In this document: positions 1 through 8,768 of the stretch, in pieces
How the letters are laid out: each line of letters begins with the position of its first letter
Numbering within the stretch: position 1 is the first letter of the stretch
Origin: CAVVKW01 sp963761705
GTDB taxonomy: Bacteria; Verrucomicrobiota; Verrucomicrobiia; Chthoniobacterales; JAATET01
Length of the DNA stretch: 64,000 nucleotides
Direction: 5' to 3'
Assembly (NCBI GenBank): GCA_963761705.1
Contig: CAVXHK010000001.1
Span: forward strand, 248,001 to 312,000
Notes under the pieces: generated by a model
What the model saw: the letters and a program-made list of their open reading frames with translations, nothing else
What the model was told of the DNA's origin: nothing
Databases searched by the model: none
Made by a program: the position numbers and the translations under genes

Positions 1-2
1 AC

Positions 3-773
3 ACGCCCGGCATGATCTTTACTCCCCACCTCGGAGCGTCCACCGCCGAAGCCCAGGAAAACGTCGGCATCGAAATCGCCCAGGCCATTCGCGCCGCCCT
101 CCTCGAAGGCGAGATCCGCAACGCCGTCAACGTCCCCAGCATCGACGCCCGCACCCTCGCGACGCTCGGCCCGTGGATCGACCTCTGCGACCGCCTCGGC
201 CGCTTCGCCTCGCAGATCGCCCCCAAGCGCCCGGAGACCCTGCGCGTCCGCTACAGCGGCAAGATCGCCGACCAAGAGCTTACCTCGATGACCCGCTCCG
301 TCCTCACCGGCTACCTCAAGCCCATCGCGGGCGATGAGGTCAATCAGGTCAACGCCCCCGCCATCGCCAAAAACCTCGGTCTCAAAATCATCGAAAGTCG
401 CCACAGCGAAGCCGGAGAATTCACCGACCTCATCGAGGTCGTCGTCGAGTGCGGTGACGACAAAGCGAGCGTCGGCGGCACCCTCTACGGCGCCAAGCCC
501 CGCTTGGTCACGGTCAACGGCCACTTCGTCGAGATCGTCCCCATGGGCACGGTCCTCCTCCTCGCGAACAAGGACCGCCCCGGCATCGTCGGCCACATCG
601 GCACGTTGCTCGGCAAGGAAGACGTCAACATCGCCAGCATGTCCCTTTCACGCGACGCCGTTGGCGGCACCGCCCTCACCCTCCTCAACGTCGACACCAC
701 GCCGACGGAAGAAGTGATGACCCACCTCCGCGCCGACGCCGACATCCAGTCAGCAGAAGTCATCAGGCTCTGA
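3..773 (+). CDS. serA: D-3-phosphoglycerate dehydrogenase, C-terminal part (cut by window start)
   Basis: This is the downstream part of SerA, the NAD-dependent enzyme that oxidises 3-phosphoglycerate in the first step of serine synthesis in the cytoplasm. The reading frame is open from the first bases. It begins with TPGMIFTPHLGASTAEAQ, the end of the nucleotide-binding/catalytic domain, whose TPHLGAST motif is typical of the family. An intervening allosteric substrate-binding domain follows, and then a C-terminal ACT domain (VLLLANKDRPGIVGHIGTLL onward). This is the long, ACT-containing form of the enzyme. The catalytic His and the Rossmann fold lie outside the window. Identification is secure; the true start cannot be seen. 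Confidence 0.93.
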   Translation, partial: TPGMIFTPHLGASTAEAQENVGIEIAQAIRAALLEGEIRNAVNVPSIDARTLATLGPWIDLCDRLGRFASQIAPKRPETLRVRYSGKIADQELTSMTRSVLTGYLKPIAGDEVNQVNAPAIAKNLGLKIIESRHSEAGEFTDLIEVVVECGDDKASVGGTLYGAKPRLVTVNGHFVEIVPMGTVLLLANKDRPGIVGHIGTLLGKEDVNIASMSLSRDAVGGTALTLLNVDTTPTEEVMTHLRADADIQSAEVIRL

Positions 774-793
774 CCAAATCCAAATCCGTTTGG

Positions 794-881
794 TTTGAAC
801 AAAAGGCAACCCGCGCCGGCGGGAGTCGTTTGCAGCTCCCGCATCGGTATTCTTTGCTAACTTCGTTACCTTCTGTTCAAA
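794..881. terminator. Nested inverted repeat between convergent genes
   Basis: Outer arms at 794-810 and 865-881 pair at 15 of 17 positions. An inner perfect 7-bp stem (819-825 with 836-842, GCGGGAG/CTCCCGC) encloses a 10-base loop. It lies between serA and the convergent ABC exporter gene and has T-rich flanks on both strands. A bidirectional terminator is the simplest reading. Confidence 0.5.
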
Positions 882-896
882 AACGTATTTGGGTTC

Positions 897-2684
897 TCAC
901 CCGTCGTACTGCCCAGCGGTCCAAAGCTCCGCGTAAGCCCCCCCCCGCGCCAGCAGCTCCGGCCCGGCCCCGAACTCTACGATCCGCCCGTCCTTCAGCA
1001 CGGCGATTTTTCCAAATTGATGCACCGTCGCCAGCCGGTGCGTGACGATAAGAGCCGTTCGCCCCTCCATCAGCCCCTCGATCGTTCCCATGATCGCGTT
1101 CTCCGTCGCCGGATCCAGCGCGGACGTCGGCTCATCCAGCAACAAAATCGGCGCGTCCTTGAGAAATGCCCGCGCGATCCCGATCCGCTGACGTTGACCC
1201 ACGCTCAGATGCCCCCCCTTTTCCCCCACCAACGAGTCGAACCCATTCGGTAGTTTCTCGATAAAATCCAACGCCTGAGCCCGCTGCGCCGCGGCCACGA
1301 TCTCCTCGTTCGTCGCCCCCGGCCGCCCGTAAGCAATGTTCTCCCGCACCGTGCTCGAGAAGAGCAGCGTGTCCTGGAGGACCATCCCGATCTGACCCCG
1401 CAGCGACTCCCGAGTCACCCCGTGCACGTCCTGCCCATCGATCGTCACGCGCCCCGCCGTCGGTTCGTAAAATCGCATCACCAGACTCAGCAACGTACTC
1501 TTCCCCGCTCCCGTCCCGCCAACGAACGCGATCTTCTCCCCCGCAGCCACCTCCAGATTGATCTCCTCCAGCACCCGGGATTCCTCCGAATACCCAAACC
1601 GCACCCCCTCGAACGCAATCGCCCCGTCGACCGCCCGCAACGGCACCGCCCCCGGCTCGTCCTTCGACTCCGGCTCCCGGTCCAGCACCTCGAAGCACCG
1701 CTGCATACCCGCCGCCGCCCCTTCCAACGCCCAAGCCGTGTAACTCAACTGCTCCAACGGCTGGTACAACATCACCAGATACGCCGCGAACGTCACCAGC
1801 TCCCCGATGGTCAACGCCTCGTTCAGCACCGCCCGCGACCCCACGTAGTAGAGGAGCGCCGTCCCCAGCGCCATCAGAGTCCCGATCACCAGCGCGCTCG
1901 TGACCGACGTCACGTTCAATTTCAGATTCGCCTCCAGACTCCGCGTCGCGTGCCCCAGAAATTGTCGCACCTCGAACTTTTCCCGCCCAAACGCGTGCAC
2001 CACCCGGATCGAACTCAGTCCCTCCTGCGCCACCGCCAACACGTCACTCTCCCGTTCCTGAATCGCCGCCGACTGCCGCCGGATCCGGTCCGCGTAAAAA
2101 AGAATCGCCACAAAAACAAACGGCAACACCGCCAGCGAAGCCAACGTCAGCCGCCAGTTCACCCAGAACATGATCGATCCGATCGTCAGCAACGTGACGA
2201 CCGAGTTCAGCACCGTCGCGAAACCCTTATTGTAAACGGTCTGAATCGACTGGGAATCGTAAGCCACTCGGAACGACGAATCCGAGCTCCGCCTCGCGTC
2301 GTGGAACCGCAACGGCAACGCCTGCAGGCACGCGTAGAGCGTCGCCCGCAGATCCAGCATCGCTTTCAGCCCCGTCCGAATAAAAAGATAATTTGAGACC
2401 AGGTTCACCACCCCACTCAAGACGTTCAGTCCCACCAGAATCGCGCACAACCAAAGCACGATCGACACCGGCGAGGCCCCCTCCCCGAACCAAGCCCCCA
2501 CCTGAGCCCGCGCGCGATCGATCGCCGGACTCGATGTCGTGTCCAGCACCCCATCGAAAATGTACCGGATCGGCCACGGCTTCAGCGCATTCAGCCCGAT
2601 GGCGACCAGCATCGCCACCGTCCCCCCCACGGTCGGCCAAACGAACGGACGAAAATAGCGCAAAGTCCGCGAGTAAACCGACAT
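897..2684 (-). CDS. ABC exporter, fused permease and ATPase (MsbA/MdlB type)
   Basis: This is a type IV ABC half-transporter of 595 residues from the chosen start. Six membrane segments occupy roughly the first 320 residues and are followed by one ATPase domain. Visible ATPase motifs are Walker A GGTGAGKST, the Q-loop in GMVLQDTLLF, the signature LSVGQRQR, Walker B ILLLDEPTSALD and the H-loop VTHR. It would work as a homodimer in the inner membrane, exporting lipid, drug or peptide; the substrate cannot be predicted. The frame is open to 2783, but that extension is arginine-rich. Starting at MSVYSRTLRYFRPF (2684) gives a normal exporter N-terminus. The gene is convergent with serA and divergent from the next gene. 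Confidence 0.88.
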   Translation of the reverse strand: MSVYSRTLRYFRPFVWPTVGGTVAMLVAIGLNALKPWPIRYIFDGVLDTTSSPAIDRARAQVGAWFGEGASPVSIVLWLCAILVGLNVLSGVVNLVSNYLFIRTGLKAMLDLRATLYACLQALPLRFHDARRSSDSSFRVAYDSQSIQTVYNKGFATVLNSVVTLLTIGSIMFWVNWRLTLASLAVLPFVFVAILFYADRIRRQSAAIQERESDVLAVAQEGLSSIRVVHAFGREKFEVRQFLGHATRSLEANLKLNVTSVTSALVIGTLMALGTALLYYVGSRAVLNEALTIGELVTFAAYLVMLYQPLEQLSYTAWALEGAAAGMQRCFEVLDREPESKDEPGAVPLRAVDGAIAFEGVRFGYSEESRVLEEINLEVAAGEKIAFVGGTGAGKSTLLSLVMRFYEPTAGRVTIDGQDVHGVTRESLRGQIGMVLQDTLLFSSTVRENIAYGRPGATNEEIVAAAQRAQALDFIEKLPNGFDSLVGEKGGHLSVGQRQRIGIARAFLKDAPILLLDEPTSALDPATENAIMGTIEGLMEGRTALIVTHRLATVHQFGKIAVLKDGRIVEFGAGPELLARGGAYAELWTAGQYDG

Positions 2685-2863
2685 CGTAAAAACGACTACC
2701 GCTCCGCCCACCAAAAGCCAAGCCCGGCGGATCGCTCGCGCCCCCGCGTGCGAGCGCCGCCGTCCCGGTCCCGCGCCGGGCAACCCGCGCCAGCCCGAGC
2801 CGATTCCGCATCCCCCGCATTCCCTTGCGACTCCCCCCCCGTTCTGCTCTCTTGCCCCTCCGA

Positions 2864-3517
2864 ATGAGCGCCGAACTACCCGTCATCCCGCCTCCAACTG
2901 GTGCCATGGACTCCGCCCGAGCCACGAAGAACCCTCTCCGCAAGCTCTACTACTGGACGCTCCACTGGGCCGAAACGAAATACGCGCTCCCCGCCCTCTT
3001 CATCGTCTCCTTCGCCGAGTCGTCTTTCTTCCCGATCCCGCCCGACATCCTCCTCATGGCGATGTGCTTCGCCGCCCCCAAGCGCTGGCTCACGTTCGCT
3101 TTCTGGTGCACGGTCTCCTCCGTCCTGGGCGGCATTCTTGGCTGGTACATCGGCTGGGGCCTCTGGGCGGGCGTCGGCGAGCCGATCGTCAATTTTTACC
3201 ACGGCCAAGAGGTCATGGAAAAAGTGCGCGTCCTCTACGACCAATACGGCTTCTGGGGCGTCCTCACCGCCGCCATCACGCCCATTCCCTACAAGGTTTT
3301 CACCATCGCATCCGGCGTGTTCGAGTTTTCCTTGCCCGCGTTGATCGGTGCCTCGATCATCGGTCGCGGCTTCCGTTTCTTCCTCGTCGCCGGCCTCATT
3401 CGAGGCTTCGGCCCCCGCATCAAGCCCTTCCTCGAGAAGCACTTCGAACTCGCCATGCTCGCGGGCCTCGTCCTCGGCATCCTCGGAATCGTTGCGATCA
3501 AATTGATCCCCCATTAA
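2864..3517 (+). CDS. YqaA-family (DedA/SNARE-associated-like) membrane protein
   Basis: The protein has several membrane segments and the family signature ESSFFPIPPDILLMAM near the N-terminus, followed by a VLGGILGWYIGWGLW segment and a GRGFRFFLVAGLIR region. Proteins of this group (COG1238, related to DedA) are integral inner-membrane proteins linked to membrane homeostasis, and the substrate of this subgroup is not defined. An alternative start at 2906 (MDSARATKNPL) leaves a more typical short leader before the first membrane segment. Neither start has a clear ribosome-binding site. The next gene starts 13 bases downstream, so the two probably share a transcript. Confidence 0.85.
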   Translation: MSAELPVIPPPTGAMDSARATKNPLRKLYYWTLHWAETKYALPALFIVSFAESSFFPIPPDILLMAMCFAAPKRWLTFAFWCTVSSVLGGILGWYIGWGLWAGVGEPIVNFYHGQEVMEKVRVLYDQYGFWGVLTAAITPIPYKVFTIASGVFEFSLPALIGASIIGRGFRFFLVAGLIRGFGPRIKPFLEKHFELAMLAGLVLGILGIVAIKLIPH

Positions 3518-3530
3518 TCTACGAATCCCG

Positions 3531-4229
3531 ATGGCCCAAACGACCACCACCAGCGCGACCAAGGAGGAGATCACCCGCATCGGGCGCATTTTCCGCCATC
3601 TCGGCAACCGTCTCTTCACGGGCGTCCTCGTCGCCGTCCCGCTCATCGTCACGTTTCTGGTTCTCCAAATCGCCTATAACTTCATCGACGGCATCTCGGG
3701 GCCACTGTGGAAACGGTTCGGCTGGGAAGACATCCCCGGCCTTGGCTTCGGCACGACCTTCATCCTGCTCATTCTCCTCGGCTACTTCGCCACCAACGTC
3801 CTCGGTAAAAAGGTCATCGATACCTTCGAGAAGATTCTCACCAAAATCCCGCTCATCGCCCCGGTCTACAACGCCGTGAAGCAAGCCCTCGAGTCGTTCA
3901 AGAACATGAGCGGCAACAAGCAGTTCACCCGCGTCGCCTACGTGGAATACCCCTCCGAAGGCTCCTACCTCATTGCCTTCGTCACCGGCCACTTTCTGGA
4001 ATCCACCACCGGCATCGAGATGACGACCGCTTTCGTCCCCACTTCGCCCAGTCCCCTCACTGGGTTCGTCGTCTGCACCCCCACCGACAAGGTCATCGAC
4101 AGTGGCTTGAGTCTCGAACAGGCCACCAAGATCATCATGTCCGCCGGACTCGTCGCCCCGCACCAAGCCCCCCTTCCCCCGACGGCATCAGGCACTCCCC
4201 TGACCCCCGACTCGGGCGTCCCTCACTGA
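3531..4229 (+). CDS. DUF502 family membrane protein
   Basis: This 232-residue protein has two N-terminal membrane helices (LFTGVLVAVPLIVTFLVLQI and TTFILLILLGYFAT) separated by a short GISGPLWKRFG loop. The conserved cytoplasmic part contains IPLIAPVYNAVKQALE and SPLTGFVVCTPTDKV. This arrangement is characteristic of DUF502, a widespread bacterial family of unknown biochemical function. The C-terminal tail is rich in proline and threonine. It follows the YqaA-like gene closely and probably forms an operon with it. Confidence 0.85.
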   Translation: MAQTTTTSATKEEITRIGRIFRHLGNRLFTGVLVAVPLIVTFLVLQIAYNFIDGISGPLWKRFGWEDIPGLGFGTTFILLILLGYFATNVLGKKVIDTFEKILTKIPLIAPVYNAVKQALESFKNMSGNKQFTRVAYVEYPSEGSYLIAFVTGHFLESTTGIEMTTAFVPTSPSPLTGFVVCTPTDKVIDSGLSLEQATKIIMSAGLVAPHQAPLPPTASGTPLTPDSGVPH

Positions 4230-4275
4230 ACAAAATTGCCCCGCCCCGCGTCTCATGAACGTATCCAATTACGTT

Positions 4276-4455
4276 ATGAAAAATCCATACACCAAGATCA
4301 ACGACATGCATCTCTCGCTCGCGGACCTGATCGAAGCGATCTCCTCCGTGGCGAAGAACAATGGTGAGACCGTCGCCGCCGTTGCCGACCTGATCGAGAC
4401 CGGTCGCCTCCGCATCGAATCCGCCACCGGCACCAAACGCATCAAACTGGCGTAG
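4276..4455 (+). CDS. Small hypothetical protein, 59 residues
   Basis: A short open frame encodes MKNPYTKINDMHLSLADLIE and continues with a mixed acidic and hydrophobic helix-forming sequence ending in GTKRIKLA. The frame is open upstream to an ATG at 4255, which would add seven residues. Composition and codon use look like real coding sequence. I recognise no family. It lies between the DUF502 gene and a convergent helicase and is followed by a hairpin, which fits an independent small gene. The alternating hydrophobic pattern suggests a soluble helical protein with no membrane segment. Confidence 0.5.
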   Translation: MKNPYTKINDMHLSLADLIEAISSVAKNNGETVAAVADLIETGRLRIESATGTKRIKLA

Positions 4456-4511
4456 GCCCAGTTTCAAGCGTCGCTGACAACGGAGCCGGGACGTTTCGTC
4501 TGCACGGTAAC

Positions 4512-4538
4512 GTCGGGAGCAAGAAAAGTTCTCCCGAC
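4512..4538. terminator. Hairpin between convergent genes
   Basis: A perfect 8-bp stem GTCGGGAG/CTCCCGAC encloses an 11-base A-rich loop. It lies between the small ORF on the plus strand and the end of the helicase gene on the minus strand. There is no strong T-run, so its efficiency is uncertain. Confidence 0.45.
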
Positions 4539-4569
4539 ACCGTCATGGCGCGACGGACCAACCCAAGCT

Positions 4570-6572
4570 TCACCCGCCGAGCAGCTCCTTCATCCGGGCA
4601 AAGCTGCTCTCGAACGCGGCGTCATCGAGTGGCTCGTTGACGATGTCTTCGAAGTTGCGGCGCTCGACGCCCGGCCCCTCCAGCTCTTCCAGAAATCGGC
4701 TCGGTTCGCAGAATACCGGTGCCCCCCAGCGCGTACGATTGCGACAATGCGTGATCGTGAGCGACGTCATCGCCCGCGTTACGCCCACGTAAAAGAGCCG
4801 GCGTTCCTCGTCGACGGTGTCTTCCGCCTTGGACCGCTCATGTGGGAGCAGACCTTCTTCCGCACCGATGAGCGTGACGTGGGGAAACTCGAGTCCCTTC
4901 GCCGCGTGCAGCGTGATGAGCGTCACCCCGTCACTCTCGTCGGCTTTCTTCTCCTGCCGGTCGCGGTCGAGCGTGACCTCGTCAAGGAAGCCGCGCAGCC
5001 CGCCCTTGGCCCGCTTTTGGTAATCCTGCAGCGAGATCAGGAACTCCCGCACGTTCGACTCGCGCTTGTCAGCTTCGGTCGGCGTTTTGCACGATCGCCG
5101 CAGGTCGTCGAAGTACCCGGACTCGTCGAGGAGACGCTGCACAATCGCCGCCGCGTCCTCGCCCGGCGTTTGGATCTCGATCCGCGCCGCCGCGATGGTC
5201 TCGGAAAATTCGCGCACCTTGTTCGACGCCCGAGTCGGGACGTAGGCGAGGAATTCCGCGCTCATCATCTCGTCAAAAAGACTGCGCTCGCTGCCGATGC
5301 TACGCTCCAGAGCGAGATCCACCGTCGTCGCACCGATGCCGCGGGGCGGCGTGTTGATGATCCGCAAGAGCGCCTGATCGTCGCCGGAATTAATGAGCAC
5401 CGTCATCGTCGCCATCACGTCCTTCACTTCGCGGCGGTCATAGAAACTTTTGCCACCGACGACACGATACGGAATCCGTAACCGCCGCAGATTTTCCTCA
5501 AATCCCCGCGACTGTGCGTTCATCCGGTAAAGGATCGCAAAGCTCTCCCACGACACACCCTCGCTGTGTTGCCGCGCCGCGATTTCGTTCACGATGAACT
5601 CCGCCTCCTCCTTGTCGTCCGGCACGGCGACCACCTGGACCGACTCGCCACCCTCACGCGGGCTCCAAAGGTTTTTTCCCCGGCGGCGCGTGTTGTTCGC
5701 GATCACGCGGTTGGCCGCTTGGAGGATTTCGTTCGTCGAGCGGTAGTTCTGCTCCAGCTTCACGACGGTCGGATCGGGAAAGTGCCGCTCGAATTCCAGG
5801 ATGTTCGTCACCTCCGCCCCGCGCCACCCGTAGATACTCTGGTCATCGTCGCCGACCACGCAGACGTCCGCCGGATCGCCGGCCGCCAGCATCGAAACGA
5901 GGTCGAGCTGCAGTTTGTTCGTGTCCTGAAACTCGTCGACCAGGAGGTGCCGATACAGCGACCGCCAGCGCTCCCGCACCTCGGGAAAGTCGCTCAGCAG
6001 CCGCACGGCATTAACGAGCAGATCGTCGAAATCCATCGCGTTCTGCGCCCGCAGATCGTTTTCGTAGCGGCGGTAGACCGCGCCCACCACGGTCTCCTCG
6101 TCCTGCGGCGGCGCCCAACCGTTGTTCTTCGCTTTACTGATCGCGGCCCGGGCCGCGCCGGGTTCCAGAGACTCGCCCTCGGCACAGACGCGGTTGATGA
6201 TTTTCTTCACCAGACTCTGCTGATCCCCGTCGTCGAAAATCGAGAAATTTTTCTTGTACCCGAGGTGTTCCGCGTCCGTCCGCAGGATCCGCATGCAGAG
6301 CGAGTGAAAAGTCGAGATCGAGATCGCCGCGCCCGCTTCGGGATCGACGAGCCCATCGCCCGCTCCCGCATCTCGCGCGCCGCCTTGTTGGTGAACGTCA
6401 CCGCCAGGATCGAGGAGGGATTCGCCCCCTGCGCGACCAGCCAGGCGATTCGCGACGTGATCACGCGCGTCTTCCCGGTCCCCGCCCCGGCGAGAATCAG
6501 GAGCGGTCCCCCGGTGTGCGACACCGCCGCCCGCTGCTCGTCATTGAGGTCCCAGAGCCGAAACCGACTCAT
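4570..6572 (-). CDS. UvrD/PcrA/Rep-type DNA helicase, frameshifted near 6358
   Basis: This is a superfamily 1 3'-5' helicase of repair and replication restart. The N-terminal part (from MSRFRLWDLNDEQRAAVSH) has the Q motif and Walker A LILAGAGTGKTRV and continues to KAAREMRER. The rest is in another frame and resumes at GDGLVDPEAGAAISISTF, then FHSLCMRILRTDAEHLGY, motif II LVDEFQDTN, GDDDQSIYGWRGA and LEQNYRSTNEI, and later TLHAAKGLEFPHV. One missing base at about 6358-6359 accounts for the break. Adding one base gives about 667 residues, a normal length. Every other motif is intact, so either sequence error or a very recent mutation is likely. If the frameshift is real, the protein would end soon after motif Ia and be inactive. 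Confidence 0.88.
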
Positions 6573-6591
6573 CGCCCAGGGGTCAGTCCGC

Positions 6592-7179
6592 TCATTGTCT
6601 CAAGCCCTCCGCCAAGCGCTCCAGCACCGCCGGATACAAAGCGTGCTCGGCAACCTGAATTCGCGCGTGCAGCGACTCTGCCGTATCGTCCGGCAACACC
6701 GGCACCTCCTTCCGACCGAGGATCTCGCCGGTATCCACGCCCGCGTCGACGTAATGCACGGTGCAGCCGGATTTCGTTGCCCCAGCTTCGACCGCCTGCC
6801 GCCATGCCTCCAGCCCGCGATAGTCGGGGAGCAGCGACGGGTGGATGTTGACAATCCGCCGAGGGAAGGCGTCAAGCAAAGGTCGCTTGACGACCCGCAT
6901 GTAGCCAGCGAGCACGACGAGGTCCACCGCCGCCGCCCGCAACCGCTCGACCAGCTCCGACTCGACCTCGGGTGAAAGCCGGGTCCGATACCGGGACTCG
7001 CGGAGCGAAAAATTCTCGATCCCAGCGTCTTCCGCCAACTGCAGGATCCCGGAGCCGGCGACATCGGACCCGACGATCACGACGTCAGCGGTCAGTTCCC
7101 CCTCCCGGATCGACCGCATGATCGCGCCGAAGTTCGACCCCTTTCCGCTCCCCAAGACTCCCAGACGCAACCGCTTCAT
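6592..7179 (-). CDS. purN: Phosphoribosylglycinamide formyltransferase
   Basis: PurN transfers the formyl group of 10-formyl-tetrahydrofolate to GAR in purine synthesis (cytoplasmic). The sequence shows the N-terminal LGVLGSGKGSNFGAI phosphate-binding region, LVVLAGYMRVV, the folate-site and catalytic motif IVNIHPSLLPDYRG with its Asn and His, and GCTVHYVDAGVDTG with the catalytic Asp. Length is about 195 residues, usual for the family. Starting at MKRLRLGVLG (7179) is preferred; an in-frame ATG at 7194 adds five residues. It lies 19 bases upstream of the helicase gene on the same strand, so co-transcription is possible. Confidence 0.93.
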   Translation of the reverse strand: MKRLRLGVLGSGKGSNFGAIMRSIREGELTADVVIVGSDVAGSGILQLAEDAGIENFSLRESRYRTRLSPEVESELVERLRAAAVDLVVLAGYMRVVKRPLLDAFPRRIVNIHPSLLPDYRGLEAWRQAVEAGATKSGCTVHYVDAGVDTGEILGRKEVPVLPDDTAESLHARIQVAEHALYPAVLERLAEGLRQ

Positions 7180-7233
7180 CGTCCCGCCGATCATGCACGC
7201 GAGTCCCCGCCGCGCAAGCTATCGGCCAAAAAT

Positions 7234-7791
7234 CTAAACCCGCAACGATGCCCGGAAGCCCCGCCCGCCGTAATAAGACTGCGCGCCATTGTAACCGACG
7301 AACACCCGCCCGTAGCGGCGATCGCAATACAACGCCCCGCCCAGATCCCGGATCTCGGCCGGCGTCCGCACCCAGCTCGACGTCTTCTGATCGAAGTCCC
7401 CCAAGGCCTGCAGCGCAAAATACTCTTCCTCGGTCAGCAGCTCGACCCCCATCGCCGCCGCCAAGTCCACCGCCGTGTCCTTCGGTTTGTGCTCCTTCCG
7501 CGACTCCAATCCCGCCCGGTCGTAGCACAGTGATGCGCGTTCCTTCGGACTCTCCGGTGAGCAATCGAAAAAAATGATCTCCCCCGTCTCCGCGTCGACC
7601 CCGACGACGTCCGGCTCGCCACCCGTGCGCTCCATCTCGGCGAGCGCCCACAACTTCCCGCTCGCTGCGTCCAGTCGCGCCCGCACGTCCGCCCAATCGA
7701 CCCCCTCGTGGCGCGCCGGGTTCCGCTCGAACCGAGCTTGGAGCGTCTCGAGGAGTTGGTCGCGATCTTGGGCGGATAGTTTTGGCTTCAT
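7234..7791 (-). CDS. DUF4256 family protein
   Basis: A 185-residue soluble protein with LLETLQARFERNPARHEG near the start, then GGEPDVVGVDAETGEIIFFD, CSPESPKERASLCYDRAGLE, and a C-terminal segment GGALYCDRRYGRVFVGYNGA. I recognise this layout as the DUF4256 family, whose members are about this length and have no established function. It lies upstream of purN on the same strand and is divergent from the polyprenyl synthase. No signal peptide or membrane segment is visible. Confidence 0.78.
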   Translation of the reverse strand: MKPKLSAQDRDQLLETLQARFERNPARHEGVDWADVRARLDAASGKLWALAEMERTGGEPDVVGVDAETGEIIFFDCSPESPKERASLCYDRAGLESRKEHKPKDTAVDLAAAMGVELLTEEEYFALQALGDFDQKTSSWVRTPAEIRDLGGALYCDRRYGRVFVGYNGAQSYYGGRGFRASLRV

Positions 7792-7882
7792 CTTCCGCGG
7801 GCTGGAAAATTACCGCCGCGTCAGATTCTCGTCCAGCTTCCTGCTCGCCGAACCGACACCGCCCTGCAATCCTCCGCGCCCC

Positions 7883-8764
7883 ATGGAGATGGAGCCCTAC
7901 CTGCGCGACCGAGTCCAGCGCGTCGATGCCGCGTTGGACCGCTTCCTCCCCGCCGCGCGCACGCGCCCAGGCACGATCCACGAGGCCATGCGCTACAGTC
8001 TCTTCGCCGGCGGCAAACGCCTCCGGCCCATCCTCGCGCTCGCCGCCGCCGACGCCTGTGGCGGCGAGATCGACCGCGCGCTTCCCGCCGCTTGCGCCGT
8101 CGAGTGCATCCACACCTATTCGCTCGTTCACGACGACCTCCCGTGCATGGACGACGACGACTTCCGCCGCGGCCGACCGACCGCGCACAAGGTCTACGGC
8201 GACGGTCTGGCCGTGCTCGCGGGCGACGCGCTGCTCACCGTGGCCTTCGAGATTCTCACCCACGCCGCGCCCACGCCGCGCTACCCCGTCGCCGACCAGC
8301 TCCGCGAACTCGCCACGGCCTCCGGCAGCCGCCAGCTCATCGCCGGACAAGTCGCCGACCTCGAGGGCGAGGGTCGCGATTCCACGAAGGCCGAGCTCCG
8401 TTTCATCCACGAGCGCAAGACCGCCGCGATGATCGAGGCGAGCCTCCGACTCGGCGCGATGTCCGCCAACGCCACGCCCACCCGCCTCGCCGCCCTCACG
8501 ACGTTTGGCAAGAGCCTCGGCCTCGCCTTTCAGGTGATCGACGACATCCTCGACGTCACCCAGACCAGCGAGCGGCTGGGCAAAAGCGCGGGCAAGGACC
8601 TGGCGTCCGGCAAGACCACCTACCCCTCCGTCATCGGCCTGGAAGCCTCGAGGAAAGAGGCCCACCGCCTGACCCGAGCCGCCCATCGGTCACTCGCAAT
8701 CTTCGGAAAAAAGGCCGCCCCGCTCCGCGCGATCGCCGGCCACCTCCTCGCGAGGGAGTTCTGA
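7883..8764 (+). CDS. Polyprenyl (farnesyl/geranylgeranyl) diphosphate synthase
   Basis: A trans-prenyltransferase that condenses isopentenyl diphosphate with an allylic diphosphate, 293 residues. The sequence shows GGKRLRPILALA, the first aspartate-rich motif DDLPCMDDDDFRRG with the CxxxD-type spacing of IspA-like enzymes, and the second motif FQVIDDILDVTQ. The frame is open far upstream, but the translation before MEMEPYLRDRV is not protein-like, so ATG 7883 (or 7889) is chosen. It is convergent with the AEC permease four bases downstream. Chain length, C15 or C20, cannot be settled from sequence alone. Confidence 0.9.
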   Translation: MEMEPYLRDRVQRVDAALDRFLPAARTRPGTIHEAMRYSLFAGGKRLRPILALAAADACGGEIDRALPAACAVECIHTYSLVHDDLPCMDDDDFRRGRPTAHKVYGDGLAVLAGDALLTVAFEILTHAAPTPRYPVADQLRELATASGSRQLIAGQVADLEGEGRDSTKAELRFIHERKTAAMIEASLRLGAMSANATPTRLAALTTFGKSLGLAFQVIDDILDVTQTSERLGKSAGKDLASGKTTYPSVIGLEASRKEAHRLTRAAHRSLAIFGKKAAPLRAIAGHLLAREF

Positions 8765-8768
8765 TTTT

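Noticed and set aside
774..896. tRNA or small RNA gene in the first intergenic gap
   Set aside because: The structure is a simple nested hairpin; no cloverleaf, anticodon arm or CCA end could be recognised.
5566..6975. 469-codon plus-strand frame antisense to the helicase and purN
   Set aside because: Shadow of two well-supported genes; no protein-like composition.
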